Assembly: GCF_900109685.1 (NCBI RefSeq)
Contig: NZ_FOBB01000003.1
Span: forward strand, 124,001-188,000
Reading direction: 5' to 3'
DNA: 64,000 nucleotides
DNA from: Chitinophaga rupis
GTDB taxonomy: Bacteria > Bacteroidota > Bacteroidia > Chitinophagales > Chitinophagaceae
Shown here: positions 26,903 through 37,000 of the stretch, piece after piece
Layout: each line of letters opens with the position of its first letter
Position numbering within the stretch: position 1 is the first letter of the stretch
Position numbers and translations under genes: made by a program
Notes under the pieces: generated by a model
Databases searched by the model: none
Seen by the model: the letters and a program-made list of their open reading frames with translations, nothing else
Told to the model about the DNA's origin: nothing

Positions 26903-27946
26903 ATGAACAATCAATCCAATTTATACATAACTCCTGAAGCCCAGCTGGCAGACAGATTTTTGCTCTGTATTCCCAGAGCGGAAAAGATAGATGAAGCAGA
27001 ATTGAAACATATCGTTAATTGGAATGATTCTCATGATAAAGACCTCTATGATAAATATCACGTTATTGCCCTGGATATTCTGATAAACGAAGGGTATTTA
27101 ACTAAGCATCCAGGGGTAGGTATAAACAACCGTAGTACTCAATATAGTTTAACACACGCTGGACGGAAATTGAAAGATGAGGGGGGATATGTTTTAGCAT
27201 TGAGAAAGAAAAATGAAAAAGAATCCTTCTCTAATAAAATAAATAATGCAGAAGGGAAGAAGAAAATCTTCGACAACAAGTTTAAGTTTTTTTTACTTTT
27301 ACTTGCATGTATAGCTCCACTTATTGGCGTAATAAGTTTCTGGAAAAAATATTCTTCTACCTCGGATATTCTTCAGTCGCAATCGCAGTCATTGCCTACA
27401 GTTGATACAACATCAAAATATATTCAAACTCCCCAAAAACCTTATATTAAAAAGGCAGGGCGTTCTGAAAATCACCTTAATCAAATACCGGAACAATCAA
27501 CGCCGTTACAGGCAACACTGCAGTCTGACAAGCATGTTGAAGCCCCTGTAAATATGCCCACTGTTACAAACGAGCCAATCCAAACCACCACATCAGATAA
27601 TATTGAATTCAAGCTTATGAAGGCAGAAGGCAACTCTAAAGCACAATCTATCAAATTAACTATGGTCCTCACGACGAGTGCAGCCAATTGGTATATCATG
27701 TCGGCTGTTAAATCCATTATTGATCCCGAAGGCAACGAATACAGGCTAAAGTCTTTTACAATTGGAGCCTCGGATTATATTACAAGTATTGATTTAAAGA
27801 CGGGTGTCCCTATAAAATGTACTTATACTTTCGGAGGCGTTTTGCCGGATGTAAAAAAAATCAAGCTGTTTAATTACAGCTATACCCATTCTTGGGGGGA
27901 ACCTTTTGCTGTGGAGTTCCGAGATATTCCAGTTGATTGGAAATAA
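26903..27946 (+). CDS. Unrecognised single-pass membrane protein with winged-helix-like N-terminus
   Basis: A 347-residue protein I cannot assign. Residues 1-95 look like a small winged-helix domain (LYDKYHVIALDILINEGYLT then STQYSLTHAGRKLKDEGG, typical of restriction-system or PadR-like wings). One membrane helix at about 129-147 (FKFFLLLLACIAPLIGVISF). The linker is low complexity (QSQSQSL). The C-terminal 130 residues form a beta-rich domain (IKLTMVLTTSAANWYIMSAV). The topology would put a DNA- or protein-binding domain inside and a sensor-like domain outside. AT-rich like the preceding divergent gene, hinting at a transferred pair. Confidence 0.6.
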   Translation: MNNQSNLYITPEAQLADRFLLCIPRAEKIDEAELKHIVNWNDSHDKDLYDKYHVIALDILINEGYLTKHPGVGINNRSTQYSLTHAGRKLKDEGGYVLALRKKNEKESFSNKINNAEGKKKIFDNKFKFFLLLLACIAPLIGVISFWKKYSSTSDILQSQSQSLPTVDTTSKYIQTPQKPYIKKAGRSENHLNQIPEQSTPLQATLQSDKHVEAPVNMPTVTNEPIQTTTSDNIEFKLMKAEGNSKAQSIKLTMVLTTSAANWYIMSAVKSIIDPEGNEYRLKSFTIGASDYITSIDLKTGVPIKCTYTFGGVLPDVKKIKLFNYSYTHSWGEPFAVEFRDIPVDWK

Positions 27947-28044
27947 GGACGAGGTTAAATTCAATATTCAACTTTAATAGGATTAGCGTCCGGCAGATTT
28001 GCTGAATACAAAACGACCCTTACCTTCCGGCAATAATAGCCGCC

Positions 28045-29586
28045 TTAAGGTTTCCCTGCGATCAGCTTCAGCACATACTCCATCTGCGTATCACGGTTTT
28101 GCATAAAATCGCTGAAAGCAGGCCACACCGTATAATCGGGAATAATGCCCCGGCCTTCCGGTTGATCCGGCTTTACAGGCGCATCCTGTACTACATAAAC
28201 AATAGAAAGCTTCGTTTTTATTTTTGAATGCGGCAGCTCGTATATCAATGACATATGCCCATTATGGCCATAATATCCCCCAACGGTTTCTACTCCCACG
28301 ATAGTGACATTACGTGCATAGGCTTTTACGAGGGAAGCCAGGTGTGATGCTGCTGAAGCCACATCTTCATCAATGAGCAGATACAATTTCCCTTTGAATC
28401 CGGGACTTTTAGGGTGATACACCGGGTTGTATTTAGGATTCTGCATATTGCGGCCATTGTGTAATGCCGGGAAATAATCTTTCAGCATCTGTTTTCCCGC
28501 AACTTTCTCTGCAGAATCCATCTTTACTGCGGTAGAAATACCCCAAAAATATTCCTCATATGGAATGCCATTATCAAAGATGGTATAGGCCAGTGTGTTC
28601 TCTTTAAAGCTCGAATCTGTCAGGTACATCATGGGCTGTTCAAAAGTGGGATCACTGCCACCGGGGTTGCTGCGGATGTCCAGGATGAGGTTGGGTATTT
28701 TATTATTGTCAAGCACCCGGAAGATGCTATCCATAAACGCTACGTATACCGGAAAGGCCGGATCGTCTGCGTCATTAGCCATGGTGAAGATCCGCAGGTT
28801 CAATAAGCCCGTGGTGGGATTCAGCATCTTAAAACTATACTTGGGCTGCACTTTGTAATCGGTCACACTGTCTACCGGCGCACTGTGACGCAATAATAAG
28901 TTAGCCTCCCGCTCGGCCAGCGATACTGCCGGCACTGTTACTGTTTGCTGCTGCGTGCTGCCCGGCGCTGTGAAACGGATCGCAAAACTATCCCTGATCC
29001 CGTACTCATACAGGTAACGCAATCCATAGCTCCTGTTTACGCTGCCCGATAGCTTTTGTGTTTGGGTAAAACCATCTGCCGTATAGTATTTGTAAAAGGA
29101 TTGCATCAGATCCTTGTCTGCAACACCATTTATGCTTAGCACCCGCGATCCTACAGGGATCTGCTCTGTTTTGCTATTGAAGATCATCTGGCCCTCAATA
29201 TATTTAAGCGCAAAAGGAAAGAAACCGCGTTGCTGATTGAGATACTTAACAAGGCGGGCATTGGGCTCTGTATAATTATGGCAGCTTCCTTCAAAATCAG
29301 TCAGCTGTAAAATGATCTTAAAAAAAGCGATCGTAGACATGGGCTGGCGTACCTGTGTAAAGGCCCATTTATAAATGCTGTCGATCTGCTTTTTGGTACG
29401 GTAGCGATACAGGCCGGAGTTGGTTTTTTTACGGATGTCGAGGAACACCTGCAGGTCCTGCTTCATTTCGCCGGGAGCAAGCTGCCGGTTGTAGATAGAC
29501 AGGCTGTCAACAGGTTTCTTAGCCTGTAGGGATGGCTGCGCCCATCCCTGATGCGCCAGTAGCAGAAAAAACAATACTTTTCTCAT
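28045..29586 (-). CDS. Secreted S41-family (C-terminal-processing-like) peptidase
   Basis: A 513-residue exported protein with a signal peptide (VLFFLLLAHQGWAQ). The N-terminal 100 residues carry the helical part typical of Bacteroidota S41 enzymes (DLQVFLDIRKKTNSGLYRY, a tail-specific-protease-like segment). A central degenerate PDZ follows (QIPVGSRVLSINGVADKDL). The S41 core has LILDIRSNPGGSDPTF and LYLLIDEDVASAASHLASL, the latter with the nucleophile Ser near residue 412. Convergent with the preceding gene and single. Substrate unknown. Confidence 0.82.
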   Translation of the reverse strand: MRKVLFFLLLAHQGWAQPSLQAKKPVDSLSIYNRQLAPGEMKQDLQVFLDIRKKTNSGLYRYRTKKQIDSIYKWAFTQVRQPMSTIAFFKIILQLTDFEGSCHNYTEPNARLVKYLNQQRGFFPFALKYIEGQMIFNSKTEQIPVGSRVLSINGVADKDLMQSFYKYYTADGFTQTQKLSGSVNRSYGLRYLYEYGIRDSFAIRFTAPGSTQQQTVTVPAVSLAEREANLLLRHSAPVDSVTDYKVQPKYSFKMLNPTTGLLNLRIFTMANDADDPAFPVYVAFMDSIFRVLDNNKIPNLILDIRSNPGGSDPTFEQPMMYLTDSSFKENTLAYTIFDNGIPYEEYFWGISTAVKMDSAEKVAGKQMLKDYFPALHNGRNMQNPKYNPVYHPKSPGFKGKLYLLIDEDVASAASHLASLVKAYARNVTIVGVETVGGYYGHNGHMSLIYELPHSKIKTKLSIVYVVQDAPVKPDQPEGRGIIPDYTVWPAFSDFMQNRDTQMEYVLKLIAGKP

Positions 29587-29689
29587 GTAATCTCAGGGTA
29601 TCTGGCCCTAATCTACGAAATCCTGTCAGAATATTTAATCTACACACTTTGCCCAATATATCTTTCCTTTGTTGAACAGTAATAAAACT

Positions 29690-30265
29690 ATGGAACAGAT
29701 CCAGGAACTTATACAAGCCGGAAAAATAGGAGAAGCCATCCGGGAAACAGAGGCAAAGCTTAAGCAGCTGCCGTCATCAGACTTTCAACAGGTAATAGGC
29801 AAAGACCTGCTGCACCTGCAGCCTGCGCTGACGCAGTTTCTTGACTATTTTTATGAGGCAATGACCGTTGAAGAGGAGCTTGAAATTAAGGCTATGTATG
29901 TTGAAATGAATAGCTTTACTACTCAATACGAGCGCTGGTTCCTCCATGCATTGGCCTATGAATCGATACCTCGCCTGGGTGACCTCAGCTGGCTGACGGA
30001 TTTCAGCGGAGAATCCGAAAAAACCTTCACCATCACAGGTTATGAAGCGCTGCAGAAAGCCAACGAGAAATATATGAAATCAGAAGGGTACCGCGATGAC
30101 CAGCTGAGACAGGCCTGTGAGCTGCATGAATACCTGGTGATCCTGCGGGTACAGGAACTGGTTAAGCATACGCTAACTGCAAACAAAGGCAAAGCTGCGT
30201 GGGCTGATGTTCCCGTGTTTGTATCCGCACACGATTATGAAGACCTGATGCTGATCGTGCAATAA
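29690..30265 (+). CDS. Hypothetical protein, 191 residues
   Basis: Not recognised. A soluble, helical, acidic protein with no signal peptide. It starts MEQIQELIQAGKIGEAIRE, resembling a TPR-like helix pair, and contains SWLTDFSGESEKTFTITGYEAL. The start is the ATG at 29690; TTG codons further upstream are rejected. It ends 11 bp from the convergent flavoprotein gene. Confidence 0.6.
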   Translation: MEQIQELIQAGKIGEAIRETEAKLKQLPSSDFQQVIGKDLLHLQPALTQFLDYFYEAMTVEEELEIKAMYVEMNSFTTQYERWFLHALAYESIPRLGDLSWLTDFSGESEKTFTITGYEALQKANEKYMKSEGYRDDQLRQACELHEYLVILRVQELVKHTLTANKGKAAWADVPVFVSAHDYEDLMLIVQ

Positions 30266-30276
30266 GCAGGTAAAGC

Positions 30277-31422
30277 TCACTTTATAAATTTTTTCACGAT
30301 CCTGTTTTTGCCGATGGCAAATGCTATATCAAAAAAGAAGGGCATCCTGGCCAGCATTTTCAGCGCCCCTGCCTTTCTTTTCATATCGGCCCCCACTGCT
30401 TTATAAAGCTGCTGCTCATAATTTTTCATAAATGCAGCCCTGAAGCTGCCTGCTGCAAAACATTGTATTGCCTGTTCTGCTGCCAGCTTAGCGCTTAGAA
30501 TGGCATTACCGATCCCATCTCCGCTCATGGGATCTATCAGGGAGGCGGCATCACCTGCCAGCAAAAAATGATCCCCGCTCATAACCACCCATCTTGATCC
30601 TATGGGAAGGCCGCAGCCCTGCATTGCACCTAAGGGCTGCGCATCCCGGAACTTTTCTTTCAATATTGCTGACCGCTCAATAAAATTGTGAAAAGCATCT
30701 TTAACATTGATCTTTTTCTTCGCTACTTCATCAGACAAGATGCCCATTCCTGCGTTAACGGCACCTCCTTTAATGGGGAATACCCAAAAGTATCCCGGCA
30801 GGTATTTCCTGTCAAAATAGATTTCCGTACAGGTATCATCCATACCGCTAACACCGTTATAGTAAGCTCTAACCCCTGCCACATGGTGCTTTCGGTCCAT
30901 TTCGCGCAGCGCCAGCTTTCTGGCGGTAACGCCGTTAATACCATCAGCGCCAATTAACAGGGTGCATTGATACTGCTGGTTATCTTTCGTTATTACCGTA
31001 TATCCCTCAGGGTTACTGATAATATCATTTACTGCAATACCTTCCAGTGCGTGAATGTCAGGATGGTTCCTGATCCCGGAGAAAAGGAAGTTGTCAAAAC
31101 ATTCCCTGGTAGCGGTATAGGCCTCCAGGCTCCATGAAAAGTTGATCATTTTATTGTTGTAATAACAGACCGTCCGTTTGGTGGGCAGCTTTTCACTGAA
31201 AGCGGCTAACCTCTCTGCAAACTGTGGATCTATCTGGTGCAGCACTTTAATGGCCAGGCCAGGAATGGCGTCGCCGCAAACCTTATCGCGTGGAAAGTGG
31301 TGTTTGTCCATGATGGCTAGGCGCAGGCCGGAATCCCTGAGGGCCATAGCGCAGGCACAGCCGGCAGGGCCCGCGCCGATGATGATTACATCGTAATGCT
31401 GAATACCTGGGGTGGTAGGCAT
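30277..31422 (-). CDS. Geranylgeranyl-reductase-family FAD-dependent oxidoreductase
   Basis: A 381-residue cytoplasmic flavoprotein. The Rossmann motif VIIIGAGPAGCACAMALRDSG lies at the N-terminus, and the family signature FPRDKVCGDAI follows. The conserved GADGINGVTARKLAL and the second FAD contact LLAGDAASLIDPMSGDGIG complete the fold. Family members reduce isoprenoid double bonds or hydroxylate/oxidise aromatic polyketides. The function here is open: quinone or lipid modification are candidates. It starts at ATG 31422; a TTG three codons upstream is rejected. It is a single gene. Confidence 0.82.
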   Translation of the reverse strand: MPTTPGIQHYDVIIIGAGPAGCACAMALRDSGLRLAIMDKHHFPRDKVCGDAIPGLAIKVLHQIDPQFAERLAAFSEKLPTKRTVCYYNNKMINFSWSLEAYTATRECFDNFLFSGIRNHPDIHALEGIAVNDIISNPEGYTVITKDNQQYQCTLLIGADGINGVTARKLALREMDRKHHVAGVRAYYNGVSGMDDTCTEIYFDRKYLPGYFWVFPIKGGAVNAGMGILSDEVAKKKINVKDAFHNFIERSAILKEKFRDAQPLGAMQGCGLPIGSRWVVMSGDHFLLAGDAASLIDPMSGDGIGNAILSAKLAAEQAIQCFAAGSFRAAFMKNYEQQLYKAVGADMKRKAGALKMLARMPFFFDIAFAIGKNRIVKKFIK

Positions 31423-31590
31423 GGGGCTCAATTATTGTATTAAGGTAAGGAAATTTACGGGGTCTCCATCAAACCGTATTATTGGGCGGTTTTTGCTCAT
31501 CACTGGCTGTTTGTTATTGATACCTTAAATTTGAATATCCTGCCTCTTTAGGTTGCAGATATTGCGTAGTTTCATGTCAATTAAATAGAT

Positions 31591-31695
31591 ATGTCAAAGA
31601 ATAAGATCAATCCTCTAAACAGACGACTTAAGAAAATCGTCTGGCAGGAAATAGCCGGTTTAAACCCTTGCAAAGAAGTTGAAAAACATTACTAA
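31591..31695 (+). CDS. Small possible ORF, 34 residues
   Basis: ATG at 31591 gives a basic 34-residue peptide (MSKNKINPLNRRLKKIVWQE at its start) ending 24 bp before the next gene. It could be a small protein, an upstream leader, or chance. No family recognised. It lies in a 297-bp gap with nothing else visible. Confidence 0.25.
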   Translation: MSKNKINPLNRRLKKIVWQEIAGLNPCKEVEKHY

Positions 31696-31719
31696 TACGC
31701 AAACACCAGCACATATACC

Positions 31720-32529
31720 ATGACACATCAAGACAATGATTGGGAAATAAGATCTTTGCAGTCCCAATATAAAGAGACAATGGGAATCGAGTTAACCGGC
31801 CATCAAGCTGAAAAAATACTTTTATATGAAGCAGAAAAAAGCGCCGGCACCTCTTCTTTCTTTTCAGCCTGGGAAGAACTGGACTATGAGCAGGATCAAT
31901 TCCAGGAAATTTTAACCCCGGCACAATTTGAAGATTATTTATCAGGGAAGCCGGCGCGCATAAAACAAATTGAAGAAAGTCTAATTGAACACGACAAACA
32001 ATACTTACCTCAATTAAGCGCTGCTGAAGACCGGATAGTTTATTACCAGGAAACACTAATCCCGGCGTTACAAAAAAACTTAATGTTATTTAGTCCGGTT
32101 TTTTATTCCGTGCAGGAGAAAATAGATTTTCTGAAATCCGAATATAAAAAGCATTTGGCTTACTCAAAAAAGCGAATGCTGGTTAAACATTATCGTCATA
32201 GCAGAACCTTTCAACCTACTGTTTTAAAGATTGCACTTTTACAGCATAAGCAGGCCTGTTTATGTCCAGACTATTTCTCCTTTAAATCCAAAATGGATGT
32301 CCCTACTAAAGCTGTTGCCGATTATTTGCTTGAACGGCTTTCAGCGATCTCTGAAAATTTGCTGGATGCTTTAAAGGACACGCTAGACCAATTAAAAGAT
32401 TTTAATACCCGCAATACGGCAAAACATCTCGGCGAATTAAGAGGCTGGCATACAACTTTGACAATCCCTAACAATATAGAGGAACTTATGCTTACAATTC
32501 TTTTTGACCCGGGAAAATACACCTGCTAA
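31720..32529 (+). CDS. Hypothetical protein, 269 residues
   Basis: I do not recognise this protein. It is soluble and strongly helical with charged residues and likely coiled-coil stretches (IEESLIEHDKQYLPQLSAAE, LSAISENLLDALKDTLDQLK). A Cys pair, ACLC, occurs near residue 183, and the middle has basic KKRMLVKHYRHSR. No signal peptide. It ends 12 bp from the convergent Nudix-regulator gene. The AT content is slightly higher than in neighbouring genes. Confidence 0.55.
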   Translation: MTHQDNDWEIRSLQSQYKETMGIELTGHQAEKILLYEAEKSAGTSSFFSAWEELDYEQDQFQEILTPAQFEDYLSGKPARIKQIEESLIEHDKQYLPQLSAAEDRIVYYQETLIPALQKNLMLFSPVFYSVQEKIDFLKSEYKKHLAYSKKRMLVKHYRHSRTFQPTVLKIALLQHKQACLCPDYFSFKSKMDVPTKAVADYLLERLSAISENLLDALKDTLDQLKDFNTRNTAKHLGELRGWHTTLTIPNNIEELMLTILFDPGKYTC

Positions 32530-32541
32530 TATAGTATTGCT

Positions 32542-33309
32542 TTATTCGCTATTCCCTGTAACAAACCGGTATAGGAAAGGCGCTTTATGCGCTTTTCCCG
32601 TATACTGCTTTTCCAGGCGCTCCAGCACATTCAGGCTAAGCAGCTTTCGCTGGAAATTGGTACGCACAAACTTCTTTTGATGCACCGCCTCATACAATTT
32701 CTGCAATTGCCCCATGGTAAAGGTTTCACTCATCAGGTTAAAGCCTACCAGTTTTTCATCAAGGTCTGACTGCAGCCTGCTCAGCGCTTTTTTGATAATA
32801 AGATCATGGTCATACAACAGCTTGGGCAGCTTATTCACATCAAACCATTTAAATTCTGTAAAGAAGATCTCTGTTTCAGGCTTCACTTTTGTATCATCTA
32901 TCAGGGCATAATAGCATACGGACACAAAACGCTGATCGAACCAGTTGCTCCACTGCGCTTTGCCGATGATCTTCTGCAGCTCCTCTTTTGCAACCGTTTC
33001 TTTTGAGCGGCTGGTATTACCGGAAGTATAAAACTGTTCCAGGTAAATATCCTGCAGGCCTGTTCTTTCCTGCAATATGCGCAGGGCTGCATCGTCCAGG
33101 TTCTCTTCTTTCTTAATAAATCCCCCCGGCAATACAAAGTAAGGCGTATTGGCAAAACGCAGCAAAAACACTTTCAGCTTATCGTTGTGAAAGCCAAAGA
33201 TCACCGTGTCCACGGAAAGACCGGGCATATAAATAGCAGGAGCGGCTTCCATAAACTCCCTGATCCCTTCTTTTAACCCATTGACGTCCCCTTTATTCTG
33301 ATTCCCCAT
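32542..33309 (-). CDS. Nudix-derived transcriptional regulator (NrtR/AraR type)
   Basis: A 255-residue protein with an N-terminal Nudix fold and a C-terminal winged helix. The Nudix box is degenerate: it reads GGFIKKEENLDDAALRILQE then RTGL. The catalytic REUxEE signature is thus RILQER and has lost the glutamates that bind metal, as in NrtR-type regulators, which sense ligands instead of hydrolysing them. The winged helix is at the C-terminus (FTMGQLQKLYEAVHQKKF, NFQRKLLSLNVLERLE). Bacteroides uses a Nudix regulator of this type for arabinose genes, which would fit the GH127 and GH43 genes in this window, but the ligand cannot be read here. Start ATG 33309 (a TTG two codons earlier is rejected). 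A palindrome lies 91 bp upstream of the start. Confidence 0.8.
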   Translation of the reverse strand: MGNQNKGDVNGLKEGIREFMEAAPAIYMPGLSVDTVIFGFHNDKLKVFLLRFANTPYFVLPGGFIKKEENLDDAALRILQERTGLQDIYLEQFYTSGNTSRSKETVAKEELQKIIGKAQWSNWFDQRFVSVCYYALIDDTKVKPETEIFFTEFKWFDVNKLPKLLYDHDLIIKKALSRLQSDLDEKLVGFNLMSETFTMGQLQKLYEAVHQKKFVRTNFQRKLLSLNVLERLEKQYTGKAHKAPFLYRFVTGNSE

Positions 33310-33399
33310 ATTCAACCATCATTTACATGAACATTACTTAACTCCCACTAAATTAAGGTAAGTGAAAATATTTTTTTGAAAAAAACATAAAATCCTTAT

Positions 33400-33422
33400 T
33401 ATTGTATCAAAGTGATACAATA
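33400..33422. promoter_or_regulatory. Perfect 10-3-10 palindrome, likely regulator operator
   Basis: Arm TATTGTATCA (33400-33409), spacer AAG, arm TGATACAATA (33413-33422). It sits in the 258-bp divergent gap between the Nudix regulator gene and the plus-strand gene at 33568, so it could control both. A dyad of this length is unlikely by chance. Confidence 0.55.
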
Positions 33423-33567
33423 TAGGTTGTATTTGTTGTTTCGCAGCCATTGATTGCCACCTGAGTTCCACGTACAATCATGTACCTGTCCTATATTCAC
33501 TGACTACCCACCAGGCCTTCCTGTTAACAATTAAATAAACCCTTCTGATAAACCATAAATTAACCAA

Positions 33568-33939
33568 ATGAAAAAGACAGCTATTATTGTAACCGGGATC
33601 CTTCTCCTGGGTGTATTAAATGCAGGCGCGCAATCTAAAGCCGGGGCTGATTATTTTGCCGGTAAATGGAGTGTGCTTTTCAAAGGCACGCCCAATGGCG
33701 ATGCCCGGATGCTGTTCCTCCTGGAACAAAAGAACGATTCCATTGCCGGCGTGGCACAGGACACCACCGGTGCAGAAATATCAAAGCTTACTGATGTTAC
33801 ACTAAAGGATAATGAGATTGCCTTTAGCTTTACTGCACAAGGTTATAACGTAAACCTTCTTTTAACGCGTAAAGATGAAGACCATGTAACCGGAAGCCTT
33901 ATGAATATGTTTGATGCGGAAGGCGAACGCCGGAAATAA
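33568..33939 (+). CDS. Small secreted protein, unknown function
   Basis: A 123-residue exported protein with signal peptide MKKTAIIVTGILLLGVLNAG and cleavage after GAQS. The mature part is a beta-rich fold with GKWSVLFKGTPNGDARMLF, like the small lipocalin-like domains that accompany ThuA/sugar-metabolism proteins. It starts downstream of the palindrome and 61 bp before the large ThuA gene, so it is probably in the same transcript. Exact role unknown. Confidence 0.6.
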   Translation: MKKTAIIVTGILLLGVLNAGAQSKAGADYFAGKWSVLFKGTPNGDARMLFLLEQKNDSIAGVAQDTTGAEISKLTDVTLKDNEIAFSFTAQGYNVNLLLTRKDEDHVTGSLMNMFDAEGERRK

Positions 33940-34000
33940 CATGCCGGTAAAATAATCCACTAACCACAATAGCCTGATTACCACGTTCAAAATAACAGTT

Positions 34001-37000
34001 ATGAAACTACCTGGTGCAGTAAAAAAGACCGTGCCCGCTTTTACCGTTGCGCTGTCATTACTCCTTTTCCTGGCAAACACCATCAATGCGCAAACGCAGC
34101 GTGTGCTGGTGTTCTCCAAAACAGAAGCGTTCCGGCATCCATCCATTGACGCAGGAAAAGCAGCTTTTTCAAAAATGGCAGCCGAAAAAGGTTTTGCAGT
34201 AGATTTTACGGAAGACGCAGCACAACTCAGTACAGCCATCCTGAAAAAGTATAATGCCGTAGTGTTCTTAAGCACTACCGGCGACGTATTGAATGATGCC
34301 CAGCAGCTGGAATTTGAACGGTACATACAGGCTGGTGGTGGTTACCTTGGCATACATGCCGCAGCAGACTGCGAATATGAATGGCCCTGGTACGGAAAGC
34401 TGGTAGGCGCTTATTTCCTGGACCATCCCATGCCGGATAATGTGCAGAAAGGGAAATATTATGTAACAGACAAGAACAGCTTTGCTACCAAAGGAATGCC
34501 GGAGCAGTTTGAACGCAGCGATGAGTTTTACAGCTTCAAACAAATTGACACTACCATACATGTGCTGGTAAAGATCGATGAAAGCTCTTACCGCGGCGGT
34601 AAGAACGGGGCTAACCACCCTATGAGCTGGTATCATGATTTTGACGGTGGCCGCTCTTTTTACACCAACATGGGGCATACGAATGAAACCTATACTGAAC
34701 CGCTGTTCTTAGATCATTTATGGGAAGGATTACATTATGTAATGGGTGGCGACAAGCCTGCTGCATTGGATTATTCAAAAGCCAAACCGGAAGAAAACCG
34801 CTTTTCAAAAGTGGTGCTTGCCGAAAAGCTGAACGAACCCATGGAGCTGAGCGTGTTAAACGACGGGCGCATTTTATTCATTGAAAGGCATGGCGCTGTA
34901 AAACTTTATAATTTAAAGACCAAACAGCTTAAAACCATTGCAACCATTGCCGTAAGCACAAAATATAAAGACAAAGAGGGCAAGGTGTCAGAGGCGGAAG
35001 ATGGCTTGCTGGGATTAAACAAAGACCCCAATTTTGCCAGGAACCACTGGATCTACCTATATTACTCCGACCCTGTAAAATCTGCCAACGTTTTAACACG
35101 TTACACACTGAAGGGCGATGTGCTGGATATGCAGTCGAAGAAAGTAATGCTGGAAGTACCCACCCAGCGGGAACAATGCTGCCATACCGGCGGTTCTATT
35201 GCCTGGGACAAACAAGGAAATCTTTACTTATCCACAGGTGATAATACCAGCCCACGGGCCACAGCCTATGCCCCCATTGATGAACGGCCAGGAGCATTTC
35301 CCTGGGATGCACAAAAATCATCCGCCAATACCAACGACCTGCGTGGCAAGATCTTACGCATTACGCCACAGCCCGAAGGTACTTACACAATTCCTGAGGG
35401 CAATCTTTTCCCAAAAGGAACCGACAAAACAAGGCCGGAAATATTTGTGATGGGTAACAGGAACCCCTTCAGGATCTCTGTTGATCAAACATCAGGTACA
35501 CTCTACTGGGGAGAAGTAGGCCCTGACGCAAATGACCCGGACCCATTAAAAGGCCCTGCAGGACAGGATGAAATAGGGCAGGCAAAAAAACCAGGCAATT
35601 ACGGATGGCCCTATTTTGTAGGAGACAACAAACCCTACAACCATTTTGATTTTGCTGCCAATAAACCCGGCGAAATATTTAACCCGCTAAAGCCGGTCAA
35701 TAATTCACCCAACAACACCGGCTTAAATGAGCTGCCGCCGGCACAAAACGCTTTTATCTGGTATCCCTATGGCGTCTCCAAAGAGTTTCCGCTGGTAGGT
35801 ACAGGAGGCCGAAGCGCGATGGCCGGCCCGGTATTTTACAGCGATGCATTTAAAAATGCAGCGCATGCTTTTCCGGCTTATTATAATGGAAAATTACTGA
35901 TCTATGAATGGATGCGTGGCTGGATCATGGCCGTAACCATGGATAAAGACGGGCATTATGTTTCTATGGAAAGGGTGATGCCCAGCTATAAATTCAGCAA
36001 TCCGGTGGATATGGAGTTTGCGGACAATGGGGACCTGTACATGCTTGAATATGGTACCGGCTGGTTTACAGCCAATGACGATGCAAGGCTGATACGTATT
36101 GAATACAATGCAGGCAACAGGAAGCCGCAAACAATCATCAATGCCGACAAGATGGGCGGCGCGCTTCCCTTTACGCTAAGCCTTTCTTCCAAAGGAACAA
36201 CAGATGCGGATGGAGACCCCTTACAATATTCCTGGAAGATCACTTCCAAAAACGGTTATACGAAAACCAGCAGCGACCCGGATGTAAAGCTTACCCTTAC
36301 AAAGCCAGGGATATATAAGGCTACGCTGAATGTGTCTGACAATAAGGGCGGCCGGTCCTCACAATCTATGGAGCTAACCGCAGGTAATGAGCCACCGGTA
36401 GTATCCTTTGATATTGGCAAGAGCAATAAGACCTTTTACGTTCCCAACAAAACTTATCACTACCAGGTAGAAGTAAAGGATAAGGAAGATGGCTCCCTGG
36501 CCAATGCGAAAATAAAACCATCGCAGGTAGTGGTGAATATAGATTACCTGGCGGAAGGTTTTGATAAAGCAGAAATTGTACAGGGGCACCGCACTGCAGA
36601 TGAAGCCGTGAATGTGAGAAAAGGCCTGAAGCTTATCCAGGCCAGCGATTGCCGGACCTGCCATGGAGATTATAAAAAATCCATTGGCCCCTCCTATTTC
36701 GCTGTGTCCACGAAATACAAGGGCAATACAAATGCAGTAGAAAAACTAACCAGGAAGGTGATCTCCGGCGGAAAAGGCGTTTGGGGCGATGTGCCGATGG
36801 CGGCGCATCCACAGCTTGCTGCGGAAGACGCTGCAGAAATGGTGAAGTATATCCTGAGTCTTTCACAACCCAAACCCAAAGTTAGATCGCTGCCAGTGGA
36901 AGGTACCTATACCACCAAACAGCAACCCAATGACAAAGGACAGGGTATGTACCTTTTCCGTGCAGCCTATACGGATAAAGGTTCCAATGGCCTGCCCGGT

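Noticed and set aside
32542..33309. Active Nudix hydrolase
   Set aside because: The Nudix box has lost the metal-binding glutamates and a winged helix is attached.
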